DNA of 64,000 nucleotides from NCBI GenBank assembly GCA_013397075.1, contig VWZS01000327.1, forward strand, positions 202,451-266,450, written 5' to 3'. The position numbers and the translations under genes were made by a program. How positions within the stretch are numbered: the stretch's first letter is position 1; the number at the start of each line of letters is the position of its first letter. Shown in pieces: positions 51,340-63,576 of the stretch. The notes under the pieces were generated by a model. The model did no database searches and was not told the origin of the DNA. It worked only from the letters and a program-made list of their open reading frames with translations. This DNA is from Rhabdornis inornatus. Its lineage: Eukaryota > Chordata > Aves > Passeriformes > Rhabdornithidae.

Positions 51340-51833
51340 TTTATTTTCCCTATGTTTACAGTGCATCAATTGTAATCTTGAACCATTCAGAAAGCACGAT
51401 TTCATACCAATTTTACATACTTTACATCACAGTTAAACAACGTTAACACAGTTGTATCTACTAAATCAAATGAACAAAATGGCCATGAACATTTACACTA
51501 GTCTTCTGTAAACAAGTTTTTTTTTATAAACAGTAAATGGAATTAACACAGACCACCATATGAAAGAGGGATAAGCTTTTCATTAAATAAATCACTCTGT
51601 TTATAAATACTTCAATTCTCTCAATATACATTTACAGACATAGTCGATTAAAAGCTGGTTACCTACACTGTTCTTTAAAAAGAAAATGTCTAGAGATGGA
51701 CCACGGTGTATTCAGTTCACCTAACATAAGAAGCAAGCATATGATTAGTAGAATGTTAAAAGTATTATTATACTTCAACCTCACTTCTGTTTGTTTACAC
51801 CAACACTGAGAAGATTGTCATGTTAGGGAACTT
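51340..51833 (-). other. ATP6V1C1: Probable proximal 3' UTR of ATP6V1C1
   Basis: Non-coding, AT-rich sequence directly after the TAA. The first AATAAA on the minus strand that I noticed is at 51345-51340, which would give a 3' UTR of roughly 0.5 kb. Longer forms are possible because the mammalian transcript has an extended 3' UTR. The boundary is an inference. Confidence 0.45.
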
Positions 51834-51929
51834 TTACTTGAATTCCAGCAAATTACAATCGATCTTGTAGTACACATATGGGTAGTACTCCTGTTGGCTG
51901 AGGTTTAAACCTGGAATATCCATAGTTGC
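51834..51929 (-). CDS. ATP6V1C1: ATP6V1C1 terminal coding exon, residues 352-382 and stop
   Basis: Reads [20 protein letters not shown] then [11 protein letters not shown] and TAA. The acceptor TTTGCAG ends at 51930. The C-terminus is exactly at the expected length. Human has APMD where this has ATMD. Confidence 0.98.
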   Translation of the reverse strand, partial: ATMDIPGLNLSQQEYYPYVYYKIDCNLLEFK

Positions 51930-54900
51930 CTGCAAATAAAGTTTTGAAACCAGTTATACTCTTACAATTCAGACCCCTATTAAGAAGTAGATGAAACATT
52001 CATATGTTTCAGAAGCAAACAGACAAGTTAAGACTTCAAGCTTAAATTTTCATGTTAAAGTGACTGTTTAAATAGCAGGTAAAGTTAGAACTTTGACAAA
52101 TGACTAACAGTATTTTTCAAAAGTAAATACAAAGCGCTTTTTCACAATCTAAGTAGTTCTGTATCAGTAATTCACATCCATTGCTATACTAAACACATTA
52201 TCATTACTACGCTCAAACACTCTCAGTTTCTGATAAGAATGTTATAGGGTGCTGAATGACCCAGGAGGTTACATAAGTTCAGCATCTTTAATTTTCACCT
52301 AAATTGTCTCACATCCTCTTTCCACAAAAAGGCCTGGAAATGCATTACATTCAATATGTTAAGAATCTTTTTAAATTCAGCTAAACTCATGGCATATTTA
52401 GTTAACCTTTAACTATGAAAATCATTGCTTTTCAAGACAAAGCAAATTAGCAGAATAAGCCTCCCAAAAAACCAGTTTCTCACATGAAAATGAGACCTCT
52501 TCAGATGGAAAGGCTGATTCCATTTTGACAGTGATTCAGCCTTCTTCAGCAGAGGACCACTGTGCTATCTGGCAGTCTGTATCTTTCCATTAGTAGTAGG
52601 AAAGAATGCAGTAGGAAGAAATTACATGTGACCTTTGAACCAGACAGCTCTTCAAATATACTGGTTGCAACTTTAAATACCATCTGCCTTGCAAAAGTGT
52701 AAAACAGAAGCAGCATTTTTTAAGGAGACAAAATCCTCTGTACTGTGAGAAAATGAAGAATATGGAGAGGTACCTTTAGTTATGCCAACAGACTTTTTGC
52801 TTTGTTTAAACATACTAGGAGCAGTTAAAAAGTACTTACATCAATGATAGCTGCTGCACTGCTGTCAAGATGTTTGTATAAGTCATACAGAACTTCCCTC
52901 AGTTTCTTCATTGTTTTCTTATTAGGCTGAAGCAGCATTGCCTGGAAGTTAACTGGCAAACCATACCTGAGGAAGTCAGGTAGAAAATTATGGAAATGCT
53001 GAAATAAACCTTCTTTCATAAATCAAAGCAGAATTCTATTTTAAGAAAGAATCCTGTTGCTGAAGAGGAAATTCTGCTCATTTCCACTTTTGCAAAACCA
53101 TTCTTTGTCTACAATTCATAAGGCATCAAAAAAGTAGAATTTCAAGTTTAAAATAATAAAATAGAAGCCTAAATATTTTAAAATCATTTTAAATCCTTGA
53201 GTATTTAGAATAATTCTCAATGTTACCTGAACAGTCAGACTAAATTTTGAACACTCTATTAGTTTACTTTGCATATGACACTCGGTGAACAATGTAATTT
53301 CTACTTAATCCTCCTTTCTAGGAGCATGGAAACAGCTGCCAACATTCCAATCAAGTTCAGCTTTCTTCTTTACCCAACTTTTGTCTTCACAATAAGACCA
53401 TGGCAGCATGAATGCATTTTCTTTTTCTCCTCTGTTTTTCTCCATTATGACAACTTATCCAAAAGGCTAAAAATAGCTTGCCCTTTGCTGACCATGGTAG
53501 GAATGTCTTCAACTATAAAAAATAAAGGTCCTTCCTTTGCAGACCAACTACAGCTGTACTTGACTACTAACAATACTTGTGGATAGTATGAAGAAAAAAA
53601 GCAGATAAATTTTCTAGTTAGAATATTGAGAAGTTTAATTCTGAAAAGTTCAGACTACAAAAGGCATGTTTTAAAGAAAAAGCATACATTTCATGATGCC
53701 AAACTATGTTACTGAAAGCCCAAAAAGCTTTTATTCTGAAGTATTCAAATTTTCCATTTAAATAGAAGATGTAGTTAGTTCTTGTTACAAGCAGCTCATA
53801 AAGTAACCTAAAAACAAGCAAATAGGTCTCCCTGCTATGTACAGAGTATCTGTAACTCCTAAAGCAATAGTGAAAAGACTATCCAAGGGGAAGATACACA
53901 ATTATCTACCTCATATATTTCACAACTGGCAACAAGAGCTACTGCCACCAGCTATTCCTACTGCCCTACTTTTTGCTACCTCCTTCCCAGAAGAGCAGTA
54001 TTCACATGCTTCAGTTTGGAAAGCCCAAGCTAGATGTAAATTCTTACCAAGTCTAGGAAGAAAATCACTATTCAAATATGCCTCATTACCTTAAAACAGA
54101 TTCAACAAAAACACGTAACGCTTTCACATGAATCCACGCAATGAAAGCTTCACTGAAATTAACTTTCAGCCACCGAACCAGAGGTCCCTGTGAAAGAAAA
54201 GAGGGTTAAAAATAATAAGCTATTCAAACATCAGAAAAAGACTCAGCCCATTATGCATGTTTGAGCAGCTACTCAATATCTGTACCATGATAATAAAAGA
54301 CAAGTTAAAGACAGAGTTCACTATGGACATAATGGCTCAAGAGTGTTTTGATACAAAGTAAAGAGACATTTAATGAGACTTCCCATTGTCTCTTCAGTTC
54401 CCCATCTCAGTTGTCATGATCTAACTATATTAAAGATCCTTTTAGTAATATCTGATTACGTAATTCAAACACTTGTCCATTTTCAAACTTCAAACATTAT
54501 GAGCTACAATACCAGCCCTTGGTTCAAGGCAGTGAGGAGCACTTGTGCTGCAGGAAATTCAATTATCCCAGAGCAGATTAGCTGGGTGGCAGGCTGGCTA
54601 CATCATGTCATCCTTACAATGCTTTCTCTGAATCACAACTTCATGAAATTTTTATGTAGCAATAACAAGTCTTAGATGTGTCACATTTCTATAATGACCA
54701 GTTTATTAAGACTTACAAACTGTTTCTTCTTGTCAGTTGACAGTCTATTCATTTCTTCTTTATCGGCTTTCATCTCTTCTTCATTGTACTGGAAGTCACG
54801 GACCATAAATCTGCATTTGGAAGTGAATAAAATCAGAAGTGCCTATCTAGAGATCCTTCAAAGCATAAGAGATAGAATACACACAAAATAAACCTTACTT

Positions 54901-57900
54901 ATATTCTCTGGCTTTGTGCTTGAAGTCATCCACTGCCTTCCTGAACAAGGTGACATTACAAAGGTAGCTGTCTTGGTCCTCAAACAGTACACTACACAGC
55001 AAGAAAACAAACCAAGTGTCAGACTTAATCAGGTTCAAATCAGCACAGATCAGCCACACAGTACCACATGTACTTTATTGCTACAAGGCAAGACATAAAT
55101 GTGAACCATTATACAGGATTTAGCTCCCAAGTTAAGCACCTCATACAGAATGTAACTGACTGCTCTTAATTGCTCCCTTCATAAATGATGACAGCTTACA
55201 GTTCACATTCAGAGACTTCATCATACAAAACCACTTCACACAATATTCATTCAAATTAAAAACTATTCAACAAAAAAAAGCAACTGAAACTGGTTTAGTA
55301 CTGAAATGTTTGGACTACCGATTTATTAGAAATGTGTGTTTTAAAGAAAAATGAAATGGATATAAAATAGAAAAGTACACAAATTAAAAAGATACAGGTT
55401 GGCAAAATAAAATGTTTCTTAGGCTGCAAAGATGACCCCTAGATTTAATGTTCTATAATTAAAAATAATATTGCTTATTTTGAGGTTTTACCTTAGGGAA
55501 AAAAAAGCTTGAACAGATTTAGACTGTTCCTCAATGTCATACTGTCTTCAACACAAGCATTATCCAACAGTTTAACAAGCTGCCTTTTCTTAAGCTAGTC
55601 CTAGGCCATGGTTTCCCAATAATTAAATAACAACTACTAGCAGGTCTTCCAAATGTGAAGCTATCCAGGGCAAGTTCAGATTTTTTAATTGGCACAGAAC
55701 AGGTATTATCAGATTTGCCTGATCAAAACCTCAGTCTGTCAGTTAAAATTAACCACAAACCAATGCTTGGTGCTATATGTGGACTTTATCTTCGATGTGG
55801 TTACGAGGTTGCTAAAGTGGCTTAATCTTGCCCACCACAGCACCCAGCTTGATACCAGGGACACAAAGAGACAAGCAACCTTTCTTTGTACACAACAAAA
55901 CCATTCACACTTCCAGTTTTCCATTCTTTGGAAGTTTTCAAATAGTTCATACAACTTGTTTCAAGTCCTGTGAATATAGACATAAAGCTTACAGGCCAGC
56001 AGCCAGCATTTGTTGCTTATCTCCATCACACTCCAGCTAGAAGCTGAATATATCTGACCAGAACTAGACTAACTTTTCAATTCTCTTACTCTGCTCCCAT
56101 AAGTTAAGTTTGATAATTTCGTTAACCCTAGAGTCTATTTGAATCTTTCCTCAATTATTTGATCAGATAAAATGATAAAGCTAGACATATTGACAAGTTT
56201 TTGACGAATCTTTAAAATTCAAAGTCTTTCTAGATAAAGAACACTCCTGAAACACAGCACATGCAAATAGGAGATTTAGCATTTAACAACTTACTTGCTG
56301 GAACGTGGTACAACCATCTCTGCTAGTGTTTCATACTGCTTAACCCAGTCATTGTAATTTAACCTAGAAAATACACAGGTTATTTCTACTTAGACTTTTA
56401 ATCTGAGATTAATGGATCAAGTTTTTTTCTTAAAGGTAAAAACATTTAATCATCACATCTTCCATCTCAGGTATAGGTTGTTAGAAATAACCAAGACTCA
56501 AGAAACTCTCAGTTCTCCTCATGCTGTTTTTATAATTATTGATAAATAAAGTACAGTGATAGCAGAAGTTACATTTTCAGTCTTCATGTCAATTTAGAAG
56601 TGCAACATTTTTTAAATCAAAGAATTATGAAATTAAATAATCATTAAGTACAGATCTCAGGAGACCAAACGGAATTTGGTTAACTGTTAAGGTTAATCAG
56701 AAATTCCTCATGCAACTCTGCTTTTTTTGAGCAGAGGAACACTTCTTCCACAATTACAAGCAGGCTCCCTAGAGTCCTGCACTTGCCTGAAGAACTGGGA
56801 ATTTTGGAAGCCCTGTCTTTCTGTAGTTGGTTGTGAAGAGGTTCCATCCTTTCAACAGCAAAAACAAGTAAAAGAAAAATAACAGCTGAGGTATTCTAAA
56901 CACCTGCTTTCTGCTAAAGCCACCACAAAACTGTTTTTCCTTCATCAGAGTTTGACATGTGACAGACTCTAATGGGTCCCGTGGTAAAAAGAGCCAGTGG
57001 GCTTTTCATAAATAAGAAGCTTTCCTTGCTTGCAGCTCCAGAAAAACAGTCAAGGGCTATTTTATCATTTTACAAACAGTTTTGAGGGCATCTGTATCAC
57101 CTCTTTCCTTGTCCAGGGGAAAATATGATGTTTCTTTTGTTCAAACATTTCAAGTAAGAACAGCCTGTTCCCCTAGCAAGCCTTTGACACAACATAAGCA
57201 GGGTTCCAATGGCAGAGACTTAAGTAAGTAAAAAAAACAACAAAAACAAAACAAAACAAATAAAAAACCAACAAAAAAAAAAACAGTGTTCAGGCAATCT
57301 AAAAACATGCATAGCAAAGCAGTAAAGAGTTCACTCACTAAGTGGTGAAAGCTGGCATAGTACTAACCAGGATAATTTAATAATTAAGCCTTCTAATGTA
57401 AAACAAGTCATGTTTTTACTCAGCACTTATTTTCATAAGGACACCATCCGGAACATGAGTAGTCATAGCAAACACTGGATAAGACATAAATCTAATCTCC
57501 AGTTTTTTCAAGAAATTCATGAGCACTCAGCAGTCCTTACGAAGAGTTTTTGTGAACAAAAGAATGCAGGCACAGACACTCATCCCTCCTGAGCAGCTTA
57601 ACAGCTGTTTGTTCATCCAGGAAAGCCCCAAGTAAATTCAGATGTCATTCTTACAGTATTACAGGGTTGTGAGATCTATTATTTGATTTATATTTCTTAT
57701 TGTATTCTGCTCTTAGGATGAATAAACTTACTTCGGCACAATCACTAATAATGTGACCAAATATTCTGAATCAAGTACAAAGTCCTCTTTCTTTACAATA
57801 TCAGCAAGACTTCTGGTTAGCAAGCTTCCCCTGCAGAGAAACAAAGACAGCCAGAACAATTACATGTTTAAGAATTGAATTTCTCTGGATAACAGTTTCC

Positions 57901-60900
57901 CATGCTATAGCATTCTCAAAAATACATTTTACCTACACAATTGCTATTAGCAAACAAAATATCCTTATACGCATTTTATATCTCACTGTCCAAAGTCACT
58001 GAAATTTTTATCAGCAGCTCCACTGCTGTGCGTCATTTCCATATTCCAAATACGTCACATGCTTAAGTGGCCAACTTTTCTTTTTAAAAGTTATTTAGAA
58101 TTGCAAGAACCATTAAAACCATTAACTGTGGACTCCAGTACACAGAGCCTCAGAGTTATAACTAACCTAGTACATATCAACATACAGAACATCAATAAAA
58201 ACTTTAAGCAGTGTATTTCCTCATATAAAAGACCAAGAATGCTGATAGGTTTAACAGTGTACAGCTGACAAAGTGCCATGGCTTAGCACAGAACTTGTGT
58301 CTCACTCCTAAAACAGCTCGTCACGTATTGTCATTGGCATGACCCATGGTTCTGAATCAGCCAGCAGGATTGTGCCATTCACTGTAATGGCAGGGTTCAA
58401 GTACATTAATCAACCACATTTGCACAGAAGAACTACTGTACCTCAACTGTACTACATATAATCATCACATGTATGTGACAAGACAACACACAGTCCTTGT
58501 TTAATTTATTATCTGAGTGTACACAACAGCTGTCTCTGCTGGTAAATTCCAAGGGAAGAAAACCAGTTAAGTTGGAATGAAGGAAAGACTTGCGTATTTA
58601 GACAAGATACCTAAGTAGCAGCGTTACACACCACTAACAGCAAGCTGCTCTCAAAAGTTGCAGCAATTTATGCTATTTGTACATGCTTCTGCGATTTCTC
58701 AATCGCTTTTCAGTCACAAGTAAATTAATACCAACCAGACAGCTGGTAATAAATGTGTTTTTATGACAGCTGCTCTTCAAGATTGATAAAACACCTCAAA
58801 AATACATTAAGCTTGGAGCCTGTATCACTCCACATTTTATTAAGTTTCCATGCTTAGATAATGTTCCTGTGCTACATTAGCAAAAAATAATACAACTTAC
58901 GCATTCTTTCTTTCCAGATTCTGAAGATTCCCTTTCAGATTATTGTATGCTGAGGCTCTTGCTTTTAGATCATTGTCAATCTGGTTTACTCCCTGAAAAA
59001 TGAAAATAAAAGAAACTATGTCTAAATAACTAAAATAGAACTTATGTTCATCTTGCCACTGCTGCTCAAGTAATCCTGGAGGATGGTTTTGAGAAGGATG
59101 GCCTCATTAGCATGATTACCAATAATGATTCATTCCCAGCTAGTTAACTTGGCAGTAAATGGAAGAATACAAAACAAATTAAGCACTTTAGTACATCTTA
59201 AATCGCAAATCACACTCGTATCGCCACGTACCCTATCCAAGGAAGTGTTTTAAAATCAGTGCACTCAGTAACAGTTGGGTAACTGAAAGAACGTGGCACA
59301 GTGTTGGTCTGGCATTATAATGCTGCCTACTGCCTCCTCACTTTAGTACGTGGAGGCACAAGCATGAAAAAATTTCCAGAGACAAGTTTCTGAACACTGT
59401 CAAGGGACTCTCCCTTTGGTCTGGACTTCGACCACTGGCAAAACATTTTGTTTGCATAAAATACTTCAGCTTGGAGATCCAGATATGATTTTGTTTCCAC
59501 AAAATAAATCTCTCTTAAAAGCAGGTCATTTAATTCAATAGTGACCTTGTTTATGGTAACACCTAAGTTAGATTGTCTGTAGCAGGAAGTCATCAAAAGC
59601 CTAAACATTCTGTTAGTTTCATGTGGCAACACACTAACAGCTTGCACCTTTACAGATACAGAAATCCTTTAGACAAAATACTCTGAAAAGGACAAAATTA
59701 AACAGATGAGTACTTAAGGCTATTTAAATCCTTTGACTGATACAACTTTAGCAAAGCAACATGCAGAACATTTCAGCAGGTGTCATATAAGGCATATACC
59801 ATCATGAAAGCTTTTTAATACTACAAGAAGTAACACCAACACCTTTTTTTTAAATCTAGAAGACAGCACATGGGGAAAATTAATCAGAATATATTAAGCT
59901 AGTACCTCTGTGCATTTCAACTCTTCCCCAGACTGACAATCCTCTGCCTTTTCCAAGGATCAAGACTTTCAACAAGTCTAACTCTGCGTTATTAATGACA
60001 AAACTCTAAAACCTTCGATACCAAATACTGCCTTATACAAATACTGTCAATACAAACCAGTTCCATTCAGCATTTCCTAATTGACAATACTCTAATTGTT
60101 CTCATGTGTAGAGTCAGTAGTCTGTTAAAAGATGACTGCTTAGACAAAAACCTGTTACAGCTGCACTGACTGAAGTTTATTGCAAAAAACAACCAGCTTT
60201 GCTTCCTACTGAATCTTAAGAAAATACAGAACCACAAACCTCAATGCCACAAGAGAACTCTTGAAAATAAATTTCTGTAAAATTACCAAATGAAGCAACA
60301 ATACAAACTTCCTTCTGTGAATAGAGTTGGTGAATAACTCACAAAAGTCATTGCAAAAGGAGGCAGACTCACAGTATTGCTAAGGGAAGTGCCAGTAATG
60401 TACACAGAGCAGTTCCAGATACTTAAACCACTTAGGTAGCTGTTGGCAGTACATCAGTGTCTTGTAGCCATACAACTGAGCAGTTGCACTTCAATGCATG
60501 CCTGGGTTGCAGAAAAGGTGCGACTAGGGCACTAAAATCATTGAGGTTTTCTCCTTGCATAAGCCTGATGACTAATTTTAAATTCAAAGAACGACTTGAT
60601 TAAGTGACAGCTCTCACATAGCACAGATGCCATCTCCAAAGTCTTCTGTACTGATGCTTGGTCACAAAACTTTTGAAAGTTAAAAGCTGAGAAAACCTAA
60701 TGGATAGTGTCAGCAGATATAATTTTAATTTAAATGTTTCTAGCACTGCTGTAATTTCTTTTTCCACTGACAAACCCTCCATTGCAATTGCCATTACTCA
60801 TTTTGACAGGTATTAGAATCTGCTGCCTGAGTGAGTGAGGATGATATAAAACCATACAGGAAAGGTAGTAATTCATGATATGACAAGCTTTTCAAATTAT

Positions 60901-63576
60901 TTAACATCAACATGTCAAGAGGCTTCACAGATTTTAATTAATGCAGCTCTATCAATTTTCCTGTGTCTTCACTTTGGCACATGATTACATGAAGATTTTA
61001 TCATTGTCAGGACTCATTTCTGCCTTGGGACAAAACTGCTTCAAGTCCTGTGATCTCCTAGGTGTCATTTCTATAAGAACGTAAGACATCTTCAGTAATC
61101 TTCCTTCTCTACTTTATGGACACATACCTATGGCTCACAGCTGAAAATATTTTATAAATTATTTGAAATCAGATTTATGACACAGGTGTCCTGAAGTTGT
61201 CCCTATTGAATACAAACACATGAAGAGAAATGGAAACCCTCAACAGGATGACTCAGGCTGAACTCCAGCAGACCTGTTTCTCTGCATTTACTATCCAACC
61301 TAATAGGTCAATGAGGTCTCTAAAGTAGAAAAAGAATGTAAGATAGTTAAAGTTCAGGTTCTAGAGTAAAAGTTCGTTGAAGCAGATTATTTATCTAGCA
61401 AACTCCAGGACACAGAATAACATCCACTGAATCTTTGATCATTTTCAATAAAGGGCATATCTCTTCATGTCCTTTGTTTCCTTTTCAACAAATTTAATTT
61501 CTACAAAAACAAGTGCTGTACTATAATAGCTGTAAAAAGTTCAGTGCTTCATCTTGGTACCTTCCCCTGAAGAAGCAAATATTTTGTACTAGTGTAATAT
61601 ATTAAGATTCTTATTTTATATCTGTGAGACATTTTTAATGTGCAAATCTTGAGATCTGTAAGACAGTCAGTCATCCTTCAACAAAAGGCCACACTACAGA
61701 TGTTTTCCAGGAATACTTACTAAATGTAATTTGTGAAATAAATTCAAGACACAGTGGTAGTCCCAAAGAAAATATCAAAAATGAAAGTACTAAGTGCATT
61801 CTCAGTCAGCCTTGTAGCATATATTAAGATTTTGTCACCTCTGCAAAAAAAATTAATTTAATAGTTTCAGGAATCTGCAGTTATGGCAAAGCACAAGCCT
61901 GACAGCACTTACCCCCATCCCAACTTCATTATAGTCCCTACACATCCATCACCAAAGACTACCTCTATAGGTACCCAGAACAGCCTCTTTTTCCCAAGTT
62001 ATGTATTTCCAGTTAGTAACACAGGCAGTTCCAAGAGCCAGTCTGCAGATTACAGAAAACAGGGAAGGTGGGAAAAATACAGCCTGAAGAGGCTGGGAAG
62101 ATCTTAAAGCAAGGATTGCCTACAGAGAACACTCTCACTGTCTAAATCAGCCAGTCACTGCTGAGGTCCCTGTACAGGCTCACAAACAAGTACAATGCAA
62201 ATTAACCCTCTGCATATGAAACACTTTGCCAAAGTAAAGGTGAGGAAAACTCTCAAACGAGCTTTCTTTACATGTAACAATTAAGGCTTATTTCTTCCCT
62301 CACAACTGAGTGCCACGGCTTTCAGAATGTATATAAGTTCCCTGGTTCACTGCTAACAGCCCACAGATTTGAGAACATCAGATAAACAATATGCTAGTGC
62401 ACCAAAACTGAAATGTAAACATAATTTCCTGGCTACTTATTCGTTAGCTCAGTGATCCTAGGAAACAAAAATCAGCAAAGAAAGCATGATGGCCTTTCAG
62501 GGAGCACTCTCCAAATCCCAGCCACATCCTAATGTATTTCTGTGGTTACTATCTGCTACAAAGTTCACTGCTATTGTTAGCTGACTAGAACAGACAAATT
62601 GCTTTGAGAGCAAGTTTTGTGCGTAAATATCTCATGTTCAAATAGGGAAGTTTTATAAAACAAGTTACCTTACCTTTGCAATAATTTCTGAAATATTCTT
62701 CAAGGATTGCTTGATTGGGTATTTGGCCATATCCCATTGGAACCTTGTTATATAGGTGACCAAGTCAACTAAAATTTTAAAGAACTTCATTAAGATTGAC
62801 AATAAAAAGACTACTATATCCTATGTAGAGCTGCTGTAACAGAAGAGAACTGTAACAGACTGGACCTTCCCATGTGTGGACCCTGCTGCTTAAGAAATTC
62901 GAAAATAAACAAATTGTAAATTATCCTTGACCTCTGCCTTCAGATACTGGTTTCTCCACTCTGTAGAGTGTAAATGACATTTACTACCAAGTCAAGGATG
63001 GTTGGAGAACTACAGACAAGAGCAACTGCTTTTTGCTCTGTTTGAAAAATGGGTGGGAGAAGGGAAGTTTATGATGGCAAAAAAGGCATCAATGACCATG
63101 TGGCTCACCTGAAGTGACAGGTTTGTACAGCAATCTACAAAAGACACTACTCCAAGCTGTTATCCACTATTACTAGCCTATCTTGCATCAATACAAGCTG
63201 TGATAATTCTATTAAATGGCTTTGAAAATAAAATACTGGTTCAGAGAAAAGTACAGCTCTTTACTGAAATAAAATGCACACTGGCACCCCCAAGTCCTTC
63301 TCGGCAGCACTGCCCTCAATCTGTTCACTCCCCACCTGTATTGACACTGAGGGTTGCCCTGACCCAGGTGCAGCCCCCTTCACTTCTTTGTACCTCAGTA
63401 AGTTTCAGGATCATTGCCTGCCCTTCTACAGTTTTACGATACTTCAGGATATCAAGGATATCTCTTAGGATATCAAGGTTAACACTTTACCTCCATTAGC
63501 CAGAAGATTCTCCTGAACTTTATCTTTACTGTCTTCTAGAACATCAGCCATATATTGAGCCACCTTCTTTACAACA
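51834..63576 (-). CDS. ATP6V1C1: V-type proton ATPase subunit C1, ten 3' coding exons (5' end outside window)
   Basis: Subunit C of the peripheral V1 sector of the vacuolar proton pump. It joins the catalytic head to the membrane sector and is released during reversible disassembly. Ten exons, read on the minus strand: 63576-63491, 62768-62674, 58992-58901, 57830-57732, 56363-56295, 54991-54899, 54810-54717, 54187-54090, 52966-52840 and 51929-51834. All introns are GT-AG and all phases join, giving 315 complete residues that correspond to residues 68-382 of the human protein as I remember it. The part present covers much of the N-terminal foot, the head region and the C-terminal foot. Conserved blocks include [37 protein letters not shown] and [17 protein letters not shown]. 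There is no stop or frameshift. The paralogue ATP6V1C2 is unlikely because the match to C1 is near-identical and the next gene is BAALC. Confidence 0.98.
52840..52966 (-). CDS. ATP6V1C1: ATP6V1C1 exon coding residues 309-351
   Basis: Reads [40 protein letters not shown] and ID. The acceptor is CCTCAG and the donor GTAAGT. The first base completes Arg-309. Confidence 0.98.
54090..54187 (-). CDS. ATP6V1C1: ATP6V1C1 exon coding residues 277-309
   Basis: Reads [20 protein letters not shown] then [12 protein letters not shown] plus two bases of Arg. It is flanked by TCACAG and GTAATG. This is the most strongly conserved stretch of the family. Confidence 0.97.
54717..54810 (-). CDS. ATP6V1C1: ATP6V1C1 exon coding residues 245-276
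   Basis: Reads [20 protein letters not shown] then [11 protein letters not shown]. This is the charged, helical connecting segment. The acceptor is ATGCAG and the donor GTAAGT. The first base completes Lys-245. Confidence 0.97.
54899..54991 (-). CDS. ATP6V1C1: ATP6V1C1 exon coding residues 214-245
   Basis: Reads [20 protein letters not shown] then [10 protein letters not shown]. The acceptor is GTGTAG and the donor GTAAGG. Compared with human from memory, Ser to Phe (VLFED) and Asn to Tyr (REYK) are visible changes. The next intron is only 88 bp. Confidence 0.97.
56295..56363 (-). CDS. ATP6V1C1: ATP6V1C1 exon coding residues 191-214
   Basis: Short exon of 69 bases reading [20 protein letters not shown] then SS. 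The acceptor is TTCTAG and the donor GTAAGT. Phases match both neighbours. Confidence 0.97.
57732..57830 (-). CDS. ATP6V1C1: ATP6V1C1 exon coding residues 158-191
   Basis: Reads [20 protein letters not shown] then [12 protein letters not shown]. It is flanked by CTGCAG and GTAAGT. The first base completes Ala-158 and the last two open Lys-191. The segment belongs to the start of the head region. Confidence 0.97.
58901..58992 (-). CDS. ATP6V1C1: ATP6V1C1 exon coding residues 128-158
   Basis: Reads [20 protein letters not shown] then [10 protein letters not shown], ending with two bases of an Ala codon. The acceptor is TTTCAG and the donor GTAAGT. The human protein, as remembered, has VTQIDND here; the bird has VNQIDND. 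Confidence 0.97.
62674..62768 (-). CDS. ATP6V1C1: ATP6V1C1 exon coding residues 96-127
   Basis: Reads [20 protein letters not shown] then [11 protein letters not shown]. The acceptor is TTTTAG and the donor GTAAGG. The exon is 95 bases: two bases completing Val-96, then 31 codons, ending in phase 0. Confidence 0.97.
62769..63490 (-). other. ATP6V1C1: ATP6V1C1 intron
   Basis: 722-base GT-AG intron. A 12-base direct repeat, AGGATATCAAGG, occurs twice near 63,440-63,480. Nothing else recognised. Confidence 0.85.
63491..63576 (-). CDS. ATP6V1C1: ATP6V1C1 exon coding residues 68-95
   Basis: Reads [20 protein letters not shown] and on to LLANG. The acceptor is a pyrimidine-rich tract ending in AG at 63578-63577. 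The first base completes a Gly codon begun in an exon outside the window. The donor is GTAAAG, and the last base G starts the Val-96 codon. This is the rightmost coding exon in the window. Confidence 0.97.

Larger units (their letters stand above)
51930..62673 (-). other. ATP6V1C1: ATP6V1C1 introns between the listed exons
   Basis: Intron sizes from the terminal exon upwards: 910, 1,123, 529, 88, 1,303, 1,368, 1,070 and 3,681 bases. All are AT-rich with no recognised mobile element. The largest (58,993-62,673) holds a 106-codon minus-strand frame at 59,647-59,327 without recognisable homology. Confidence 0.8.
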
